A DNA stretch of 64,000 nucleotides from Allobosea sp. OK403 (GTDB lineage Bacteria > Pseudomonadota > Alphaproteobacteria > Rhizobiales > Beijerinckiaceae), in NCBI RefSeq assembly GCF_900113835.1, contig NZ_FOQV01000007.1, positions 7,501-71,500 of the forward strand. Reading direction: 5' to 3'. The notes under the pieces were generated by a model. It saw only the letters and a list, made by a program, of their open reading frames with translations. It was not told the DNA's origin and did no database searches. Below, piece by piece: positions 42,725 to 51,583 of this stretch; within the stretch, counting starts at the first letter, position 1; every line of letters begins with the position of its first letter. Position numbers and translations under genes: made by a program.

Positions 42725-44337
42725 TGAACGTCACCGCCACCGTCACCGTCGATCCGATCACCGTCGAGGTCATCGGCTCCTCCTTTGCCTCGATCACCGA
42801 GGAAATGGGCGAGGCGCTCGTCAAGGCGAGCTATTCCACCAACATCAAGGAGCGCCGCGACTGCTCGACCGCGCTTTTCGACATCGCTGGCGACACGCTC
42901 TGCCAGGCCGAGCATATCCCGATGCATCTCGGCTCCTTCATCGGCATCATCCCGCATATCCTGAAGCGCCATCCCGTCGCCGAGATGAAGCCCGGCGACG
43001 TCTTCATCGGCAATGACGCCTATGAGGGCGGCGGCACCCATCTGCCCGACATCGTCCTGGCCGAGCCGATCTTCCATGACGGCACCATGGTCGCCTGGGC
43101 CGTCAACACGGCGCATCATTCCGATTTCGCCGATCGCGGCCACGCCCATATCTATCAGGAGGGCCTGCGCATCCCGCCGATCCGGCTTTATGACGGCGGC
43201 GTGCTGATGAAGGACGTGCAGGAGCTGATCCTGCTCAACTGCCAGGTTCCGCGCGAGCGCCTCTCCGATCTGCGCGCCCAGATGGCGGCGAACCGCCTCG
43301 GCGTCGAGCGCGTGCGCGCGCTCTGCGACAAATATGGCCGCACGACCGTGCTTTCGGCCGGCAAGGCCTTGCAGGATTATGCGGAGCGCAAGATGCGCGC
43401 CGGCATCGCCTCGATTCCCGATGGCGTCTATCGCTTCGCCGATCTCTTCGACAATCCCGAGGTCGAGCAGCCGATGGAGTTCTCGGTCGAGATCACGGTC
43501 GCGGGCGAGGAGATGAAGCTCGCTTTTGAGTCCCCGCCCCAGGCGCGCGCCGGCTTCAACATGGTCTACACCGCGCTGCTCTCGACGGTGTATTACGCGG
43601 TCAAGACCGTGGCCGATCCGACGATCCCGCCCAATGCCGGCCTTGCCCGGCCGCTGACCATCACGGCAACGGAAGGCACGGTGCTGAACTGCCTGCATCC
43701 GGCGGCGGTGAACGGGCGCATCGCGCCCTGCCAGCGCGTCGTCGACCTGATCCACGGCGCGCTTGCCCAGGCCGTGCCGGAACGCGTCATAGCCGCCTGC
43801 TCGGGCGCGGTCGCCTCCGCCACCTTCATGGGCGCGAGGCCTGGCAGCGGCGAGCTCTGGGTCTATCTGGAGACCATCGGCGGCGGCTCGGGCGCGCGTG
43901 CGACCAAGGACGGTCTCGACGGCGTCCATGTCCACATGACCAACACCTCGAACCTGCCGGTCGAGGCGCTGGAGGTCGAGTATCCCTTGACCCTGCTGCG
44001 CTACGAACTGGTCGACGGGTCCGGCGGCCAGGGCCGCCATCGCGGCGGCATGGGCCTGCGCCGCGTCTACCGCGCCGAGGCTCCCTGCCGCCTCAATGTC
44101 GACAATTCCCGCCTGAACTCGCGTCCCTGGGGCATCGCCGGCGGTGAATCCGGGCAGGGCGGTTCCTTTGCCTTCAGCGACGGGGTGGGTCCTTTCGTCA
44201 GGGGCGATGGCGCGCTGGAAGCGGGGCAGATCGTCGAGATCATCACGCCGGGCGCCGGCGGCTACGGTCCGCCCTCGGAACGCAGCGCGGAGGACAAGGC
44301 CCGCGACGTCGCCGAGGGGCGATTGCTGCCGGCTTAG
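42724..44337 (+). CDS. hyuB: Hydantoinase/5-oxoprolinase subunit B
   Basis: The 537-residue partner of HyuA starts at the ATG sharing its A with the hyuA stop (TGATG); a GTG three bases earlier is also possible. Motifs are TSIT-type opening VEVIGSSFASITEEMGEAL, the hallmark GNDAYEGGGTHLPDI and a C-terminal GSGGQGRHRGGMG. With HyuA it forms the ATP-dependent ring-opening enzyme. Its TAG stop coincides with the first bases of a RIME-like repeat, so insertion of the repeat may have set the C-terminus. Confidence 0.93.
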   Translation: MNVTATVTVDPITVEVIGSSFASITEEMGEALVKASYSTNIKERRDCSTALFDIAGDTLCQAEHIPMHLGSFIGIIPHILKRHPVAEMKPGDVFIGNDAYEGGGTHLPDIVLAEPIFHDGTMVAWAVNTAHHSDFADRGHAHIYQEGLRIPPIRLYDGGVLMKDVQELILLNCQVPRERLSDLRAQMAANRLGVERVRALCDKYGRTTVLSAGKALQDYAERKMRAGIASIPDGVYRFADLFDNPEVEQPMEFSVEITVAGEEMKLAFESPPQARAGFNMVYTALLSTVYYAVKTVADPTIPPNAGLARPLTITATEGTVLNCLHPAAVNGRIAPCQRVVDLIHGALAQAVPERVIAACSGAVASATFMGARPGSGELWVYLETIGGGSGARATKDGLDGVHVHMTNTSNLPVEALEVEYPLTLLRYELVDGSGGQGRHRGGMGLRRVYRAEAPCRLNVDNSRLNSRPWGIAGGESGQGGSFAFSDGVGPFVRGDGALEAGQIVEIITPGAGGYGPPSERSAEDKARDVAEGRLLPA

Positions 44338-44450
44338 AGCATTTTCGAGCGAAGTGGACCCCGGTTCGCGTGAAGAAAATGCGGTAAAACAAAGAGTTAG
44401 AGCATAATGTCGTCCGAAAACCGGTTCCCACTTTTCGGCATCATGCTCTG
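44335..44450. repeat. RIME-like dispersed repeat, copy 4
   Basis: TAGAGCATTTTCGAGCGAAG, then GTGGACCCCGGTTCGCGTGA, then a second inverted part ending CATCATGCTCTGA. This is the most complete copy. It fills nearly the whole gap between hyuB and the converging SDR gene. Confidence 0.8.
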
Positions 44451-44457
44451 AGCGCGG

Positions 44458-45210
44458 TCACAGCCGCATGCCGCCATCGACGGCGATCTCGGCGCCGTTG
44501 ATATAGGCGCCTTCGGGCGAGCACAGCAGCCGCGCGATCCCGGCGCAGTCCTGCGGCGCGCCGATCCGTCCGAGCGGGATGCGCTCCAGCGCGAGCGCCT
44601 CGCGACCGGGCTCGGCCAGGACCGCGCGATTGCGTTCCGTCCGGATGGCGCCGGGCTGGATGACGTTGCAGGTCACCTCCGGCGCGCGCAGCGTGCGGGC
44701 GAGGGTGAGGATCATGCTGGTCTGCGCCGCCTTGGTCGCGGCGTAGTAGATGCAGTCGGCATTGGCGCGCGCTTCCTGCACCGAGCCGATCGCGATGATG
44801 CGGCCGAAGCCGCGCACGACCATGCCGGGCAGGAAGCTGCGGATCAATCGCATGGTCGCGTGCAGGTTGACCTCGCTCTGGACCCGCAGGGCCTTGTCGC
44901 TGACCGCATCCCAGCTCTCGCGGATTTCCGCGGAGGCGCAGAGCACGAGAATGTCGGGCTCGTTTCCGCGCGCTTGGAGCTCCGTCAGCATGGCTGCGGG
45001 AGCCAGCGGTTCGGCGAGATCGGCGATCAAGCTGGAGGCCGAGGCTCCGCTGCCGAGAAGTGCGGCTGTCGCGGCCTGGGCCGCCTCCCGGTCGCGATCA
45101 TGCAGGATCGCATGGGCGCCGGCTTCCGCCAGCGCGGTGGCGATCGCCAGCCCGATCCCGCGCGCTGCGCCCGTGACGAGGGCGACGCGTCCTGACAGCG
45201 TCTCGCCCAT
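44458..45210 (-). CDS. Short-chain dehydrogenase/reductase (SDR)
   Basis: The 250-residue protein has the SDR nucleotide site TGAARGIGLAIA near residue 14, an AIGSVQEA catalytic Ser segment, YYAATKAA (YxxxK) and the family end GAEIAVDGGMRL. It is the last gene of the minus-strand operon 48644-44458 (GntR, two receptors, SDR), with a TGATG junction to the receptor before it. With the enolase-type dehydratase on the opposite strand it would fit oxidation of a sugar or sugar acid. Confidence 0.92.
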   Translation of the reverse strand: MGETLSGRVALVTGAARGIGLAIATALAEAGAHAILHDRDREAAQAATAALLGSGASASSLIADLAEPLAPAAMLTELQARGNEPDILVLCASAEIRESWDAVSDKALRVQSEVNLHATMRLIRSFLPGMVVRGFGRIIAIGSVQEARANADCIYYAATKAAQTSMILTLARTLRAPEVTCNVIQPGAIRTERNRAVLAEPGREALALERIPLGRIGAPQDCAGIARLLCSPEGAYINGAEIAVDGGMRL

Positions 45211-46499
45211 CAGCCGAGCAGCGGCTTCACGCGCTTGACCGCGTCATCCATCGCGGCTTGCGGCGGCTTGATGCCGAGAACGGCGGCCTGCGTCTCCTCC
45301 AAGAAGATGTCGTGGGCGCGGGCCTGCTCGTCGAAGGCGGGCAGATGGATGCGCGAGGCCTTGAGCGCGGCAGCCTCGTCGGCGGCATAGGGCATGGCGG
45401 CTTTCAGCTTCTCGTCGCTATAGGTCGAAACGCGCGTCGGGCCGTTGCCGTTCAGGGCCATGGCCAGGGTTCCGGCCTTGGACGACAGCGCCCGGATCAG
45501 CTCCCAGCTCAGCGGTTTCTGCTTCGCATTCTTCGGGATCACCAGCGACCAGAATTCGGTCGTCGGCGCATAGGCCACCTTGCCGGCCAGATCCGCGGCC
45601 ATCGGCGGCAGCAGCGATTTGAAGCGCCCGCCATATTTGCCCTTGGCCGGGTCGTTATAGGTCACCAGCCGCGCGAAGGGGTTGATCGTCATCGCGGCGC
45701 GGCCCTGCTGCATCCAGGTCGTGATCTCTTCATTGTTCACGGTCGCGAAATTGCGCGGCAGCACACCGGCCTTGTAGAAATCGGCCAGCAGCGTCAGCGC
45801 CTTGACCATGCCCGGCTCATTGGCGACGAGCTTGCCGTCGGGGGTCATGTAGTCGCCGCCGAGACAGCGCGCGAGCGTCAGGAAGTTCGAGGCGAAGACG
45901 GCGGTGAAGGCGAGGCCGTTCACCTGCGTGCCGTCGTCGCGCTTGAAGGTCAGCTTGCGGACAAGCTCCGCCAATTCCTCGAAACTGGTCGGCAGCTTGC
46001 TGACGCCACGCTCCTCCAGGATCGCCTCGTTGTAGATCAGCGCGTTGGTGGCGTGGCGGATGGGGATGCCGTGCAGCGCCCCGTCGAGCTTCATCGGCGC
46101 GATCAGGCCCGGTGCGAAATCATCCATGGCCTCGATGGCTGAATCCTTCAGCAAGGCGTCGAGCGGCTCGAACAGCTTGAGATTGCGCGGTACGGCCCGC
46201 CCGTTGAGCAGATAGGCAACATCGATCGTGGTCTCGCCCAAAGTCGCCTCGCGCAGTAGCCGCTCATGGATGGCGTTGACGTCGCCGAAGGTGACCCAGT
46301 TGACGGTTGCGCCTGATTGCTTGCGCCAGGCTTCGGTTGCGTCACCGCCCGGCCCGGTCGTGGCGGAGGTCTGGTGGACGCGGTGGCCGAGTGCGGTGAC
46401 GGTTTTTGCCTGGGCGCGGGCGATGCCTGGCAAGGCGAGTGACGCCGCGGCGCCGCCCGAGATCAGGCCGAATGCGCGGCGGGAGATGGATGTGGTCAT
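45210..46499 (-). CDS. ABC transporter sugar-binding protein, family 1 (receptor a)
   Basis: The 429-residue periplasmic protein has a Tat-like signal (SISRRAFGLISGGAAAS, cleaved near ARAQA) and the family-1 pattern, e.g. IPIRHATNALIYNEAILEE and WMQQGRAAMTINPFARLV. It is a paralogue of the receptor directly upstream (46556-47869): both share the FGD/TFD...ERL(L/F)REA(T/S)LGET region and LNGNGP(T/V)R. Two receptors for one pair of MalF/MalG permeases (49873-51577) suggest recognition of two related sugars. Confidence 0.92.
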   Translation of the reverse strand: MTTSISRRAFGLISGGAAASLALPGIARAQAKTVTALGHRVHQTSATTGPGGDATEAWRKQSGATVNWVTFGDVNAIHERLLREATLGETTIDVAYLLNGRAVPRNLKLFEPLDALLKDSAIEAMDDFAPGLIAPMKLDGALHGIPIRHATNALIYNEAILEERGVSKLPTSFEELAELVRKLTFKRDDGTQVNGLAFTAVFASNFLTLARCLGGDYMTPDGKLVANEPGMVKALTLLADFYKAGVLPRNFATVNNEEITTWMQQGRAAMTINPFARLVTYNDPAKGKYGGRFKSLLPPMAADLAGKVAYAPTTEFWSLVIPKNAKQKPLSWELIRALSSKAGTLAMALNGNGPTRVSTYSDEKLKAAMPYAADEAAALKASRIHLPAFDEQARAHDIFLEETQAAVLGIKPPQAAMDDAVKRVKPLLG

Positions 46500-46555
46500 G
46501 GCTTTCCTCCAAGGGTTTGGTTCGCGCTGTCTCGCGCGTTGTGATGTGTTCGATC

Positions 46556-47869
46556 TCAGGCGGGCAGCAGTGGCTGCACGCGCTTGACCAGCGAGGCCAT
46601 CGCCTCCTCCGGCGTCTTCAGCCCGAGCACGGCGGCTTCCGCTTCTTCCTTGAACAGGTCGCCGGCACGTGCGGCTTCGTCGAAGGCGGGCATCGGCACG
46701 CGAGCCACCTTCAGCACCTTCAGCTCCTCGGCCGCATAGGGCACGGTGCCGGCGAAGCCTGCATCGGCATAGGTCGAGGCGCGCACCGGGCCATTGCCGT
46801 TGAGCGCTGCCTTCAGCGTCGCCTCCTTCGAGACCATGGCCTTGATGAAGCTCCAGGAGAGCTCCTTGCGCCTGGCGTTCCTGGGGATGACGAGACCCCA
46901 GAACTCGACCTTGGCCGGCGCGGCCTCGTATTTCCCGGCGAGCGTCTTCGAGGCCGGTACCGCGACCGTCTTGATCCTGCTAGGGAATTTCGACTTCTGC
47001 GGGTCGTTGTAGATGCGGTTGCGGCCCATGCTCTGCAGGCTCATCGCGGCGCGGCCGGTCTGCATCCAGACATTGACGTCTTCGGGCGAGAGCGTCGCGA
47101 AATTGCGCGGGAACGCCCCGCTTTCGAAGAGTGCGCGCAAGAGCTTGATCGCGTTCAGCATGGCCGGCTGGTCGGCGACGCATTTGAAGTCGGCGGTGAT
47201 GAAATCGCCGTCCCAGGCGCGCGCGATGTCGATCACATTGGGATAGGTCACGCCTGGCATGCACAGGCCCGTCACCGCCGTGCCATCGCTGCGGCGATAG
47301 GTGCAGGCGCGGGCGATCTCGACCATCTCCTCGATCGTCGCCGGCGGCTTGCTGAAGCCCTTCTCGGCCAGAATCTCCTCATTGTAGTGCAGGCCCGAGG
47401 AGGCATGGCGGAAGGGGATGGCGAGCTGCTTTCCGCCGACCTTCATCCCCTCCATCAGCCCCGGGAAGATGTCGGGTGCATCCTCCAGCGGGTCGCGCTT
47501 CAGATAGTCGTCGAGCGGTTCGAACAGATTGGTGGCGCGCGGGATCGCCTGGGTGTTCAGGAGGAAACCGACATCGACCGAGGTCTCGCCGAGGCTCGCT
47601 TCGCGGAACAATCGTTCCTGCAGCGGCCCGGTGTCGAAGGTCGTCCACTGGATCGCGGTGCCGGTCTTCTGGCTCCAGTCTTTGGTGATGTCGCCGCCCT
47701 GCGCGCCGGTCGCGACCGTCTGCATGACGCGGTGGGCGAAGACGTTGAGCGGACCGGCCTGCGCCAAGGCGGGTGCAGCCATCGGCCCGGCGAAGCTCAG
47801 ACCTGCGATGCCCAGGCCTGCGATGCCAACGAGCAGGTCTCTACGGTCGAGCCCTTGTCCTGCCGTCAT
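46556..47869 (-). CDS. ABC transporter sugar-binding protein, family 1 (receptor b)
   Basis: The 437-residue protein starts at an ATG with a strong GGGAGGAA site and has a Tat-like signal (LDRRDLLVGIAGLGIAG). IPFRHASSGLHYNEEILAE and WMQTGRAAMSLQSMGRNR parallel the segments of receptor a. Its first 29 bases overlap the end of the GntR gene in another frame, so the regulator and receptors are read from one transcript. The genes probably arose by tandem duplication. Confidence 0.92.
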   Translation of the reverse strand: MTAGQGLDRRDLLVGIAGLGIAGLSFAGPMAAPALAQAGPLNVFAHRVMQTVATGAQGGDITKDWSQKTGTAIQWTTFDTGPLQERLFREASLGETSVDVGFLLNTQAIPRATNLFEPLDDYLKRDPLEDAPDIFPGLMEGMKVGGKQLAIPFRHASSGLHYNEEILAEKGFSKPPATIEEMVEIARACTYRRSDGTAVTGLCMPGVTYPNVIDIARAWDGDFITADFKCVADQPAMLNAIKLLRALFESGAFPRNFATLSPEDVNVWMQTGRAAMSLQSMGRNRIYNDPQKSKFPSRIKTVAVPASKTLAGKYEAAPAKVEFWGLVIPRNARRKELSWSFIKAMVSKEATLKAALNGNGPVRASTYADAGFAGTVPYAAEELKVLKVARVPMPAFDEAARAGDLFKEEAEAAVLGLKTPEEAMASLVKRVQPLLPA

Positions 47870-48644
47870 GATATTCCTCCCGGGATGCCGCGATTTCCGC
47901 GATGGCGGCTTCAGCCGCTTCGAAATGCTTGTTCATGGCGGCCTGGGCCGCAGCAGCGTCGCCGATGGCGATGGCCTCGACGACGCGGACATGCCGCTCA
48001 TAGGTCTGGCGCCAATCGGCCTTGGTGCGGGCCTCGCGCGAATTGAAGATCTCCATCACCTGCCGGATCACCGGTCGCAGGCCCCTGATCTGGAAATCGA
48101 GCAGGCGGTTGCCTGCTGATGCGGCAACGGCCTCGTGGAAATCGAGATCGGCCTCGATCCAGAGCGGCACGTCGCCGAGTGCGGTTTCCATGCGCTGCAG
48201 AATTTCGCGCAGGCGCTCGAGATCAGCCTCGCTGCGGCGCTCGGCGCTATGGGCGGCGATCGGCGGCTCGAGGATGCGGCGCAGTTCGACCGCTTCGATC
48301 AGCCCGGTCTTGCTGCCGCTGACGGCGAAACGGAAGAAGCGGTCGAGCGGGGCGGCGTTCAGCGCCTGCACGCGCGTGACCTTGCCCTGCTGGATATGGA
48401 CGACACCCATCGCCGCGAGCTGGCGGATGGCCTCGCGTGCGATCGGCTTGCTGACGCCGAAGGAGGCGGCGATCCGCGATTCCGAGGGGAGCGCGTCACC
48501 CGGCTTCAAGCGCCCGTCATGGATCGCCTGGGTGATGCGCGCGATCAGCGCGTCGCCGAGCCGCGTCGGCACGACATCGGACCCGCCGAACGGGTCGTTG
48601 TCGATCGCGGCTGCAAGGGCGGCGTCGTTCATCATCGTCTCCAT
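47841..48644 (-). CDS. GntR-family transcriptional regulator, FCD subfamily
   Basis: The 267-residue protein has a winged helix with IAASFGVSKPIAREAIRQL (about 55-75) and an FCD domain including DLDFHEAVAASAGNRLL. It is first in the minus-strand receptor operon and divergent from the dehydratase/permease operon. The intervening 104 bases contain two 18-base direct repeats that are good candidates for its binding sites. Confidence 0.9.
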   Translation of the reverse strand: METMMNDAALAAAIDNDPFGGSDVVPTRLGDALIARITQAIHDGRLKPGDALPSESRIAASFGVSKPIAREAIRQLAAMGVVHIQQGKVTRVQALNAAPLDRFFRFAVSGSKTGLIEAVELRRILEPPIAAHSAERRSEADLERLREILQRMETALGDVPLWIEADLDFHEAVAASAGNRLLDFQIRGLRPVIRQVMEIFNSREARTKADWRQTYERHVRVVEAIAIGDAAAAQAAMNKHFEAAEAAIAEIAASREEYHDGRTRARP

Positions 48645-48692
48645 GAATTGATGATTGACAGATGCTGCTCATCTTTGCAACTGATCAACCTA

Positions 48693-48728
48693 TCAGATAA
48701 GTTTAATGTCTCAGATAAGTTCAATGTC
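48693..48728. promoter_or_regulatory. Tandem 18-base direct repeats between divergent operons
   Basis: TCAGATAAGTTTAATGTC (48693-48710) is followed directly by the same sequence with one change (48711-48728). Just before it, TGATCAACCTATCA is a short inverted repeat. Repeats of this kind between a GntR gene and its divergent targets usually mark operators. Confidence 0.6.
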
Positions 48729-48748
48729 CTGGGGAGGACAGCGCCGCC

Positions 48749-49873
48749 ATGACGGCAAACCGCATCACGCAGATCATCGCGCATCCCTTGCGCGCCACGC
48801 TTGCCAAGGTGCAGCGCACCTCGCAGGGCGACTATCCCGCCATCGAGCTCGTCGTCGTCGAGGTCGTGACCAGCGACGGCGTGGTGGGGTTCGGCGAGGC
48901 CTTGGCGCGGCGCGGCGCGGCCGGCTATGCGCGGCTGATCGAGGAGGTGCTCGGCCCCCGCCTGATCGGCAAGGCCCCCGCCGACCGGCGCGCGCATTGG
49001 AAGGTGATGCGTGCTGCGCTTTCTGGCCGCCCCGGCGGGCAGTTGGTCGAGGCGATCGCGGGCGTCGACATCGCGCTCTGGGACATCGCCGGCAAACAGG
49101 CCGGCCTGCCGATCCACAAGCTGCTCGGCGGTATCGGGCGCACGCAGGTCGCGGCCTATGCCTCCTCGATCAACTGGCTGGACGACGCGACGGTCGAGGC
49201 GGAGGTCACTGCCGCGCTGAAAGCCGGCTTCCGCGAGATCAAGGTCAAGCTCGGCCACCCGCTGAAGGATGCGATCGCCAGGGCGCGCTTCATCCGCAAG
49301 CTCGCGGGCGACGACATCGCCCTCTATGTCGATGCCAACTGGGCCTATGATGTCGATGACGCGCTGATCGTCGGCCGGGCGCTGGCCGATCTCGGCTATG
49401 GTTTCTTCGAGGAGCCGATCGCGCCGCATGATCGCGAGGGCTATCGTCGGCTCGCCCAGCATCTGCCGATCAGGCTCGCGGCGGGCGAAAGCGACTATGT
49501 CGCCTCCGAGGCGCTGATCATGCTGCAGGACCGTTCGCTGGGACTGATCCAGCCCGACGTGACGCGCTCGGGCGGCATCACCGAGACCTGGCGCATCGCC
49601 GAACTCGCCGCTGCCTTCAACACGGCCTACGCCCCTCATGTCGGCTGGTCGGGCGCGATCTGCGTCGCCGCCAGCCTCCAGCTCGCGGCCGCCGCCGAGA
49701 GCTTCCGCACCTTCGAATGCATGGTCTATGAGAACCCGCTGCGCGATGCCTTCACGCATCCTGTGGTGGGCGAGGGCTCTCAGCTCGCCGACGGCAAGCT
49801 CGCCGTGCCGCAGGGCCCGGGCCTCGGCATCGAGATCGATCGCGACGCGCTCCAGCGTTTCCGGATCGCCTGA
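48749..49873 (+). CDS. Enolase-superfamily dehydratase/racemase, mandelate racemase subgroup
   Basis: The 374-residue protein carries the mandelate racemase-type layout: KxK at Lys165/Lys167 (EIKVKLG), metal ligands Asp195 (VDANW), Glu221 (FEEPI) and the Glu of AAGESDY, then QPDVTRSGG and the His of APHVGWSG. In the family these residues abstract and return a proton next to a carboxylate, as in acid-sugar dehydratases. It heads the operon with MalF/MalG-type permeases and two unknown proteins, so the substrate is probably an imported sugar acid. GGGAGGA stands 11 bases before the ATG. Confidence 0.92.
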   Translation: MTANRITQIIAHPLRATLAKVQRTSQGDYPAIELVVVEVVTSDGVVGFGEALARRGAAGYARLIEEVLGPRLIGKAPADRRAHWKVMRAALSGRPGGQLVEAIAGVDIALWDIAGKQAGLPIHKLLGGIGRTQVAAYASSINWLDDATVEAEVTAALKAGFREIKVKLGHPLKDAIARARFIRKLAGDDIALYVDANWAYDVDDALIVGRALADLGYGFFEEPIAPHDREGYRRLAQHLPIRLAAGESDYVASEALIMLQDRSLGLIQPDVTRSGGITETWRIAELAAAFNTAYAPHVGWSGAICVAASLQLAAAAESFRTFECMVYENPLRDAFTHPVVGEGSQLADGKLAVPQGPGLGIEIDRDALQRFRIA

Positions 49874-50748
49874 TGACCGCACGCACGCCCCTTTCGGCCA
49901 TCGCGCTGGTCGGCCCCGTCCAGCTCATGGTCGGCGGCATCATCTTCCTGCCGGCGATCTACGTGTTCTGGCTCAGCCTGAATCAGTCCTCCTTCGGCCA
50001 GGCGGCAAGCTTCGTCGGCCTCGCCAACTACGCCAAGGTCCTGAGCGACCCCTATTTCTGGCGCGCGCTCGTCAACACGGTGATCGTCGTCGCCGTGGTC
50101 GTGCATATCGAATTGCTGCTTGGTCTCCTGATGGCGCTGTTCTTCGCCTCGGGCGTGCCGTTCCGCCCGATCCTGCTCGCCATCGTGCTCGCGCCCTATG
50201 CGGTCAGCGAGGTCTCGGCCGTGGTGATGTGGCGCTATCTGTTCGAGCCCGATGTCGGGATGATGAGCCAGATGCTCTCGTTCCTGGGCCTGCCGCCGAT
50301 CGAATGGGCGGTAAAGCCGAGCCACGGCTTGTTCATGGTCTCGCTGCTCTCGATCTGGCTGCACCTGCCCTTCTCGTTCATTATCATCTACGCCGCCAGG
50401 CTCTCGATCCCGAGCGACCTCTACGAGGCCGGCGCGATCGACGGCGCCAGCAGCTGGACGGCGTTTCGCCGCATCACCTTGCCGCTCCTCATGCCGGCCC
50501 TGCTGATCGCGGCCTTGTTTCGCTACATCTTCGCCTTCCGGCTGTTCTCCGAGGTCTGGCTGATGACCGGCGGCGGGCCGGCACGCACCACGGAGGTGCT
50601 GGCGGTCTATCTCTATCTCGAGGCCTTTCGTTACAACGCCTTCGGCTCGGCTGCCGCCACGGGCTGGCTGCTCGTGCTCGCCTCGCTCCTGCTCGCGCTG
50701 TTCTATCTGCGCCGGCTCTACAGGGAGATGTTCGGCAAGCATGTCTAA
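49873..50748 (+). CDS. ABC sugar transporter permease, MalF/UgpA type
   Basis: The 291-residue protein has six probable spans and the coupling motif YEAGAIDGASSWTAFRRI near residue 175. The ATG shares its A with the dehydratase stop (TGATG) and its end overlaps the MalG-type gene by eight bases. It must work with the receptors at 45-48 kb. No ATPase gene lies in this locus. Confidence 0.93.
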   Translation: MTARTPLSAIALVGPVQLMVGGIIFLPAIYVFWLSLNQSSFGQAASFVGLANYAKVLSDPYFWRALVNTVIVVAVVVHIELLLGLLMALFFASGVPFRPILLAIVLAPYAVSEVSAVVMWRYLFEPDVGMMSQMLSFLGLPPIEWAVKPSHGLFMVSLLSIWLHLPFSFIIIYAARLSIPSDLYEAGAIDGASSWTAFRRITLPLLMPALLIAALFRYIFAFRLFSEVWLMTGGGPARTTEVLAVYLYLEAFRYNAFGSAAATGWLLVLASLLLALFYLRRLYREMFGKHV

Positions 50749-51577
50749 GCCACCCTCCCTCCTTCGCGCGGCCCTGAAGCTGCTGGGCGTCCTTGTCATC
50801 GTCGCCTGGTCGGTCCTGCCGATCGCCCTGATCGCGATGTCCTCCTTCAAATCGGACCGCGATATCTTCTCGCTGACCTCGCGTTTCAGCTTCGCGCCGA
50901 CATTGGCGAATTACGAACTGCTCTGGAGCCGCTGGGGCGACTTCTTCTTCGGGCTCTGGAACAGCTTCATCGTCACGGTTGGTGCAACCGTGCTCGCGGT
51001 CCTGGTCTCGTTGCTCGCCGGCTTCGCCTATTCGCGCCATGCCTCGAAGGGTCTGCAGGCCAGCGCCTTCTTCCTGATCTTCATCCGCTTGATCCCGCCG
51101 ATCGTGATCACGCTGCCATTGTTTCCGGTGGTGAACTGGCTTGGGCTCAACGACACGCATCTGATCCTGATCGTGCTCTACGCCACCTTCTTCGTCTCGC
51201 TCGGCACCATCGTGATGCGCACCTTCATCGACCAGATCCCGCGCGAGCTCGACGAGGCGGCGATGATCGACGGCGCTTCGCAGATGCAGATCGTCTGGCG
51301 CGTCATCCTGCCGATGGCGGCCCAAGGCATGCTCGCGGTCGCGGTCTTCGTCATCGTCTATGCTTGGAACGAGTTCCTCTTCGCCTTCATCTTCACCACC
51401 ACCAAGGCCAAGACCGCGCCTTTGGTGATCTCGGAGATGATCGGCGCGGTCGAGGGCGTCGAATGGGGCGTGCTCTTTGCCGCCTCGACCGTCCAGCTCC
51501 TGCCGGTACTCGCCTTCGTCATCCTCATGCAGAAGCATCTCGTCGCCGGCCTGACTGCCGGCGCGGTGAAGGGGTAG
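50741..51577 (+). CDS. ABC sugar transporter permease, MalG/UgpE type
   Basis: The 278-residue protein has six probable spans, the DEAAMIDGASQMQIVWRV coupling motif and the WNEFLFAFIFT segment typical of the MalG side. It is partner of the preceding permease. The next gene starts seven bases after its stop. Confidence 0.93.
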   Translation: MSKPPSLLRAALKLLGVLVIVAWSVLPIALIAMSSFKSDRDIFSLTSRFSFAPTLANYELLWSRWGDFFFGLWNSFIVTVGATVLAVLVSLLAGFAYSRHASKGLQASAFFLIFIRLIPPIVITLPLFPVVNWLGLNDTHLILIVLYATFFVSLGTIVMRTFIDQIPRELDEAAMIDGASQMQIVWRVILPMAAQGMLAVAVFVIVYAWNEFLFAFIFTTTKAKTAPLVISEMIGAVEGVEWGVLFAASTVQLLPVLAFVILMQKHLVAGLTAGAVKG

Positions 51578-51583
51578 AAACCA

